Below are positions 59,663 to 64,000 of a DNA stretch of 64,000 nt, piece after piece (the stretch's first letter is position 1; each line of letters starts with the position of its first letter). The DNA is from Leptothrix discophora (GTDB taxonomy: Bacteria > Pseudomonadota > Gammaproteobacteria > Burkholderiales > Burkholderiaceae_C), in NCBI RefSeq assembly GCF_030705305.1, contig NZ_JAUZEE010000002.1, positions 88,277 through 152,276 on the forward strand, written 5' to 3'. The position numbers and the translations under genes were made by a program. Under the pieces are notes generated by a model. The model had not been told where the DNA came from and did not search any database. It was given only the letters and a program-made list of their open reading frames with translations.

Positions 59663-59905
59663 TCAGTCCTCCTCGAACTGCCGGGCGATCCGTTCGGCAT
59701 CGATGTCGATGTCATCGGGCACCTCGAATTGGCCGCGAGCCGCACCGATGCGGCGTGATGGGTCCGGCACGGACCGGATCGGGACGAGACGGGCGGCAGG
59801 ACGCCCTTCGCGCTCGATCACCACTTCGAGCTCCAGACCCGACTCGATCACCTCCACCAGCCGAGCCAGCGTGGAGGTCGCTTCGTTCACGTCGACGGTC
59901 CGCAT
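59663..59905 (-). CDS. Phd/YefM-like antitoxin
   Basis: An 80-residue antitoxin. The N-terminal DNA-binding part is [20 protein letters not shown], and [21 protein letters not shown] is the Phd/YefM core. An acidic C-terminal tail ([18 protein letters not shown]) would fold on the toxin. ATG 59905 has GGAGGA upstream. It probably represses its own promoter, which must lie in the 93 bp before gmd. Confidence 0.9.
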   Translation of the reverse strand: MRTVDVNEATSTLARLVEVIESGLELEVVIEREGRPAARLVPIRSVPDPSRRIGAARGQFEVPDDIDIDAERIARQFEED

Positions 59906-59998
59906 GCCCAGTCCTCCGAAAGAAGTGCACGGGTTGATTGTCCACCCGGTGCCACACCACCCGCTCTCCCGAGCCCGATGATTCCCTCCGAGACCACC

Positions 59999-61120
59999 AT
60001 GACCCAAGCCAAAGTTGCCCTCATCACCGGCGTCACCGGCCAGGACGGCGCCTACCTTGCCGAGTTCCTGCTGAAGAAGGGCTATGTCGTTCACGGCATC
60101 AAGCGCCGTTCCAGCCTGTTCAACACCGACCGGATCGACCACCTCTACCAGGACCCGCACGTCGAGCACCGCAACTTCGTGCTGCACTACGGCGACCTGA
60201 CCGACTCGACCAGCCTGGTGCGCATCGTCCAGCAGGTCCAGCCCGACGAGATCTACAACCTGGCCGCACAGAGCCATGTGGCGGTCAGCTTCGAGGAGCC
60301 CGAATACACCGCGAACGCCGATGGCATCGGCGCGCTGCGGCTGCTGGAGGCGATCCGCATCTGCGGGCTCGAGAAGAAGACCCGCTTCTACCAGGCCAGC
60401 ACCAGCGAGCTGTACGGCCTCGTGCAGGAGATCCCGCAGAAGGAGACCACGCCCTTCTACCCGCGCAGCCCGTATGCCGTGGCCAAGATGTACGCCTACT
60501 GGATCACGGTTAACTACCGCGAGGCCTACGGCATCTACGCCTGCAACGGCATCCTCTTCAACCATGAGAGCCCCATCCGCGGCGAGACCTTCGTGACGCG
60601 CAAGATCACGCGCGCCGTGGCCCGCATCGCGCTGGGCCTGCAGGACTGCCTCTACCTCGGCAACATGAGCGCGCTGCGCGACTGGGGCCATGCGCGCGAC
60701 TACGTCGAGATGCAGTGGCTGATGCTGCAGCAGCAGCAGGCCGAGGACTTCGTCATCGCCACCGGCGTGCAGTACAGCGTGCGCCAGTTCGTGAGCCGTG
60801 CGGCGGCCGAACTGGGCATCGAGGTCGCCTTCGACGGCGAGGGCGAGAACGAGTTCGGCTACGTCAAGGCCGTGACCGGCAACAAGGCCAAGGTCAAGGT
60901 CGGCGACGTCATCGTCAAGGTCGACCCGCGCTACTACCGCCCGACCGAGGTCGAGACGCTGCTGGGCGATCCGACCAAGGCCCGCACCAAGCTCGGCTGG
61001 ACGCCGCAGACGACCTTCGAGGAACTGGTCAAGGAAATGATCGAGAGCGACTACACGGCGGCCCGCAAGGACAGCCTGGTGAAGCTGGCGGGCTTCCAGG
61101 CGTTTGATCACCACGAGTGA
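59999..61120 (+). CDS. gmd: GDP-mannose 4,6-dehydratase
   Basis: A 373-residue SDR enzyme giving GDP-4-keto-6-deoxymannose. [31 protein letters not shown] and [19 protein letters not shown] carry the cofactor and catalytic residues. [20 protein letters not shown] is diagnostic. The start ATG 59999 ([11 protein letters not shown]) fits the family; ATG 59978 is also in frame. It is separated from fcl by the toxin-antitoxin pair. Confidence 0.96.
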   Translation: MTQAKVALITGVTGQDGAYLAEFLLKKGYVVHGIKRRSSLFNTDRIDHLYQDPHVEHRNFVLHYGDLTDSTSLVRIVQQVQPDEIYNLAAQSHVAVSFEEPEYTANADGIGALRLLEAIRICGLEKKTRFYQASTSELYGLVQEIPQKETTPFYPRSPYAVAKMYAYWITVNYREAYGIYACNGILFNHESPIRGETFVTRKITRAVARIALGLQDCLYLGNMSALRDWGHARDYVEMQWLMLQQQQAEDFVIATGVQYSVRQFVSRAAAELGIEVAFDGEGENEFGYVKAVTGNKAKVKVGDVIVKVDPRYYRPTEVETLLGDPTKARTKLGWTPQTTFEELVKEMIESDYTAARKDSLVKLAGFQAFDHHE

Positions 61121-61331
61121 CGGACCAAGCCGTCGCCGGCCCGGCGACCGGCGGCCGATGTCTGGTTAGGCCTCGGTTCAGGTTCATCGCCTGAGCCCAG
61201 GCTTAACGCCCGGCACCGCAACGGCCAACCAAGAAGCATTACCGCTTTCACTGTCGGCTTGCCACGCACGCGTGGCCACGGGATTGTCGGGAGTCCACGG
61301 TCTGAGTTTTCATCTACCCAACGTCAACACC

Positions 61332-61360
61332 GGACGGCCGCTGAGCGGCTGTCCTTTTTT
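61332..61360 (+). terminator. Intrinsic terminator 22 bp before the RTX gene
   Basis: GGACGGCCGC, loop TGA and GCGGCTGTCC make a 10-bp stem (one G-U pair) followed by six Ts (61355-61360). It would end the gmd transcript. There is no room for a promoter between it and the GTG at 61383. Confidence 0.88.
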
Positions 61361-61382
61361 CAGACTCTGGGGAAAAGAACTC

Positions 61383-64000
61383 GTGGCCACCTACATCACC
61401 GTCGACGATGTCGTCTTCAGCGAAGGCGATGCCTCCGCCGTCTTCACCTTGCGCATTGCCAGCCAGGGCACGCCCGCAGCCAATCCTTTCGATATCACCT
61501 ACTCGGGCATGGATGGCCTGTCCATCGGCGGTGCGAACTACTCGCTCCCGAACGCGCTCGTCACGATCAACCCGGGTGACAGCACGGCGACCATCGCGGT
61601 CGACCTGACCCGTGACCTGCTGATCGCCAACCACTTCGCCGGCTTCCAGCTCCAGCTCAGCACCACCGACCCCGACGTGGTGTTCTCGAACAACCTCGTG
61701 ACCGCGACCCTGGTCGAGTCCAGCGCGGCCGCCGTCGTCGCCCTGCCGGTCCTGACGCCGGGCGACGTGGTGGTCGACGAATCGGCCGGCATCGCCACCG
61801 TCTACGTGACCCTGGACGCGCCCTCGGCCTCCGCCGTCAGCGTGGCCTACACCACCCAGAACGCCACCGCCACGGCCGGCAGCGACTACACCGCCACCAG
61901 CGGGACGCTGACCATCGCAGCCGGCGCGACGGTTGGCCGCATCGACATCCCGATCACGCCGGACAGCGACATCGAGGGCCGCGAGCTCATCAGCGTGCTG
62001 TTCTCCAGCCCCTCCGGCGCGACGCTGGCCGACGACCTCGTGCATGTCATCGTGCAGGACAGCAGTGCGGCGACCGACCCGTCGCCGACCCTCAACGTCC
62101 AGGGCGGCGTGGTGGGCGAGCACCAGGGCTACGTCGACTTCCTCGTCACGTTGAGCGCTCCCAGCGTCGCCGACGTCACCGTGACCTACCAGACGGCCGA
62201 CGGCACCGCCCTGGCGCTGGTCGATCCGGTCACCGCCGCCAACGACTACATCTCCGCCGTCGGCACCCTGACCTTCGCACCGGGCGAGGTTTCCAAGGTC
62301 GTGCGCGTCCTGGTCAACGACAACGCCGTGCAGGACGGCGCGGCCCTGCGCACCTTCACGCTGGACCTGAGTGCCGCCGGTGGTGGCGTGCTGGGCGTGT
62401 CCAGCGCGACCGCGACGCTGGTCGACAACGAGGCCGTCATCACGACCATCACGCAGACCGCCAGCAGCAACGGCGACATCCTGGCCGGCACCGTCTACAC
62501 GGACAGCCTGGTCGGCGGCAGCGGCAACGACGTGCTGGACGGCCGGGCGGCCGGTGACACCATGATCGGCGGCGCGGGTGACGACACCTACATCGTCGAA
62601 CAGGACGGCGGCCTGGTTCAGGAAGAGCGGGACTACAACGGTTCCGGCCTGGATGCCGGCGGCTATGACACCGTCATCAGCTACCGCGACTCGGGCGGCA
62701 TCGGCGCTTTCGTCGAGAAGCTGGTGCTGGCCGGCACGGCTGTCGTGGCCGGCTCGACGAGCAGCTACGGCTACGGCAACGGCATCAACAACGTCATCGT
62801 CGGCAACACGGTCAACAACTGGCTCGAAGGCGGCGCGGGCAACGACACGCTGGACGGCGGCATCGGCAACGACACGCTGTACGGCGGCATCGGCGACGAC
62901 ACCTACCTCGTCAACGATGCCAACGACGCCGTGGTCGAGCGCTTCTTCGCGCCCGGCGACATCAACAACGACGGTGGCAACGACACCGTCATCGCCTCGG
63001 TCAGCTTCGGCCTGAGCCAGAACATCCGTGCCGAGAACATCGGCACCTACGACCTGGTCGAGAACCTCGTCCTGACCGGCACCGCGAACCTCGACGGCAC
63101 CGGCAACGCCATCGCCAACGCGATCACCGGCAACACCGGCAACAACCGCCTGGACGGCGGCGCAGGCATCGACACCCTGACCGGTGGCCTGGGCAACGAC
63201 ACCTACGTGGTCGACGACAGCGCCGATGTCGTCACCGAGGCGACGGGCGAAGGCACCGACAGCGTCGAGGCCAGTGCCAGCTTCGCGCTGGGCACGGGTC
63301 TCGAAAGCCTGACCCTGACCGGCAGCGCCAACATCGACGGCACCGGCAACGGCGACGCCAACACCATCACCGGCAACACCGGCAACAACCGCCTGGACGG
63401 CGGCGCCGGCGCGGACGCGCTGATCGGCGGCGCGGGCAACGACACCTATGTGTACGACGCGCTCGACACCATCACCGACAGCAGCGGCACGGCTGACACG
63501 CTGGAGATCGGGCAAAGCTACACGCTGGCCATCAGCGGCATCGAGAACGTGACGCTGACCGGCACGGCCAACGTCGACGCCACCGGCGACGGCAACGCCA
63601 ACGTGCTGACCGGCAACAGCGGCACCAACACCCTGAGCGGCCTGGGCGGCAACGACACGCTGGACGGCGCAGCGGGTGCCGACGTGCTGGTGGGTGGCCT
63701 GGGCGACGACAGCTACGTGCTGGACGCGGCCGACACCATCACCGAATCCGCCGGCCAAGGCAGCGACACCATCCTGACCGCCGCCAGCTACGCGCTGGCG
63801 GTCGCGAACGTCGAGAACGTCACGCTGACCGGCAGCGCCAACGTGGACGCGACCGGCGATGCCGTGGCGAACCGGCTGACGGGCAACAGTGGCAACAACA
63901 CCTTCAACGCCGGTGACGGCAACGACACCGTCGTTGGCGGCGATGGCAACGACTTCATGATCGGTGGTACCGGTGCAGACTCGCAGATCGGTGGCACCGG
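61383..64000 (+). CDS. Large Calx-beta/RTX calcium-binding surface protein (3' end outside window)
   Basis: At least 872 residues, open to the window end. The start is GTG 61383 (MATYITVDDVVFSEG) with GGGGAAAAG upstream. No signal peptide, as in type I-secreted proteins. Two Calx-beta-like domains are visible: about 128-232 (VVVDESAGIATVYVTL) and 238-352 (VGEHQGYVDFLVTLSAP). From about 378 come hemolysin-type nonapeptides (GGSGNDVLDG, GGAGNDTLDG, GGIGDDTYLV) in modules with ENVTLTGSANVDATGD. The C-terminal secretion signal is not visible. It is probably an adhesin or S-layer-like protein. Its place after the sugar-nucleotide genes fits a cell-surface role. Confidence 0.9.
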   Translation, partial: MATYITVDDVVFSEGDASAVFTLRIASQGTPAANPFDITYSGMDGLSIGGANYSLPNALVTINPGDSTATIAVDLTRDLLIANHFAGFQLQLSTTDPDVVFSNNLVTATLVESSAAAVVALPVLTPGDVVVDESAGIATVYVTLDAPSASAVSVAYTTQNATATAGSDYTATSGTLTIAAGATVGRIDIPITPDSDIEGRELISVLFSSPSGATLADDLVHVIVQDSSAATDPSPTLNVQGGVVGEHQGYVDFLVTLSAPSVADVTVTYQTADGTALALVDPVTAANDYISAVGTLTFAPGEVSKVVRVLVNDNAVQDGAALRTFTLDLSAAGGGVLGVSSATATLVDNEAVITTITQTASSNGDILAGTVYTDSLVGGSGNDVLDGRAAGDTMIGGAGDDTYIVEQDGGLVQEERDYNGSGLDAGGYDTVISYRDSGGIGAFVEKLVLAGTAVVAGSTSSYGYGNGINNVIVGNTVNNWLEGGAGNDTLDGGIGNDTLYGGIGDDTYLVNDANDAVVERFFAPGDINNDGGNDTVIASVSFGLSQNIRAENIGTYDLVENLVLTGTANLDGTGNAIANAITGNTGNNRLDGGAGIDTLTGGLGNDTYVVDDSADVVTEATGEGTDSVEASASFALGTGLESLTLTGSANIDGTGNGDANTITGNTGNNRLDGGAGADALIGGAGNDTYVYDALDTITDSSGTADTLEIGQSYTLAISGIENVTLTGTANVDATGDGNANVLTGNSGTNTLSGLGGNDTLDGAAGADVLVGGLGDDSYVLDAADTITESAGQGSDTILTAASYALAVANVENVTLTGSANVDATGDAVANRLTGNSGNNTFNAGDGNDTVVGGDGNDFMIGGTGADSQIGGT
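62515..64000 (+). repeat. RTX/hemolysin-type repeat modules
   Basis: Modules of about 80-90 codons, each with a (V/I)ENxTLTGxANxDxTG header, a GNTGNNRLDGGAGAD-type calcium block and a (D/N)DTYVVD-type end. Headers lie near 63058, 63301, 63541 and 63811, with a diverged one near 62716. Nucleotide similarity between modules is high. Confidence 0.8.

Noticed and set aside
61314..63758. An 814-codon minus-strand frame antisense to the RTX gene
   Set aside because: It is low-complexity and mirrors the repetitive RTX codons. The plus strand carries clear Calx-beta and calcium-binding motifs.
62515..64000. A CRISPR array, because of regular repeats near the window end
   Set aside because: The repeats stay in one reading frame and encode RTX nonapeptides. 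There are no constant repeats with unique spacers.

Overview
The window is dense, GC-rich chromosomal DNA from a betaproteobacterium, most likely order Burkholderiales (an inference). The evidence is the long collinear rpmF-plsX-fabHDG-acpP-fabF-rpoE-rseAB-mucD-lepAB-rnc-era-recO-pdxJ-acpS-nagZ gene train, the tctCBA/tctDE citrate-type transporter set, and repeated TACAAT/TAGAAT -10 elements. I see no insertion sequence, prophage or CRISPR array. Most of the window is core genome; the accessory parts are the 13.5-19 kb block and everything right of about 52 kb.

Left part (1-24.6 kb). The 3' end of proS and a lytic transglycosylase precede a tripartite tricarboxylate transporter (tctCBA) divergent from its two-component system (tctDE); tctC has an apparent one-base frameshift at a 22-bp palindrome. 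Then come grxD-ubiX, an outer-membrane-like protein, hemA-prfA-prmC and an MBL hydrolase. Two paralogous TraF-like envelope genes, one followed by a barrel-like gene, flank miaB and a tRNA-Met. A lone ureG, a TrpB2-type PLP enzyme, and sppA-Rieske-HAD phosphatase-rluC follow.

Middle (24.6-50.3 kb). rne, with a roughly 800-nt structured leader, converges on nagZ. From yceD (48.8 kb) leftward to nagZ (28.6 kb) about 21 genes run on the minus strand with many 4-base stop/start overlaps. They combine fatty-acid and phospholipid synthesis (plsX, fab genes, acpP, acpS), envelope-stress control (rpoE, rseA, rseB, mucD), secretion and translation (lepB, lepA), RNA processing (rnc, era), recO, pdxJ and nagZ. 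Internal control points include TAGAAT-type promoters before rpmF and acpP and a promoter/structured RNA/terminator unit before lepA. maf (yceF type) and an RsmI-like methyltransferase diverge from yceD.

Right part (50.4-64 kb). rhlE and a WecA/WbpL-type initiating sugar-phosphate transferase are on the minus strand. A divergent sugar-nucleotide cluster follows: rmlBDAC (dTDP-L-rhamnose), manC (GDP-mannose), fcl and gmd (GDP-L-fucose). A Phd/VapC-type toxin-antitoxin pair sits on the opposite strand between fcl and gmd. The window ends inside a large Calx-beta/RTX surface protein gene without a signal peptide. Its start lies only 22 bp after an intrinsic terminator, which suggests conditional read-through.
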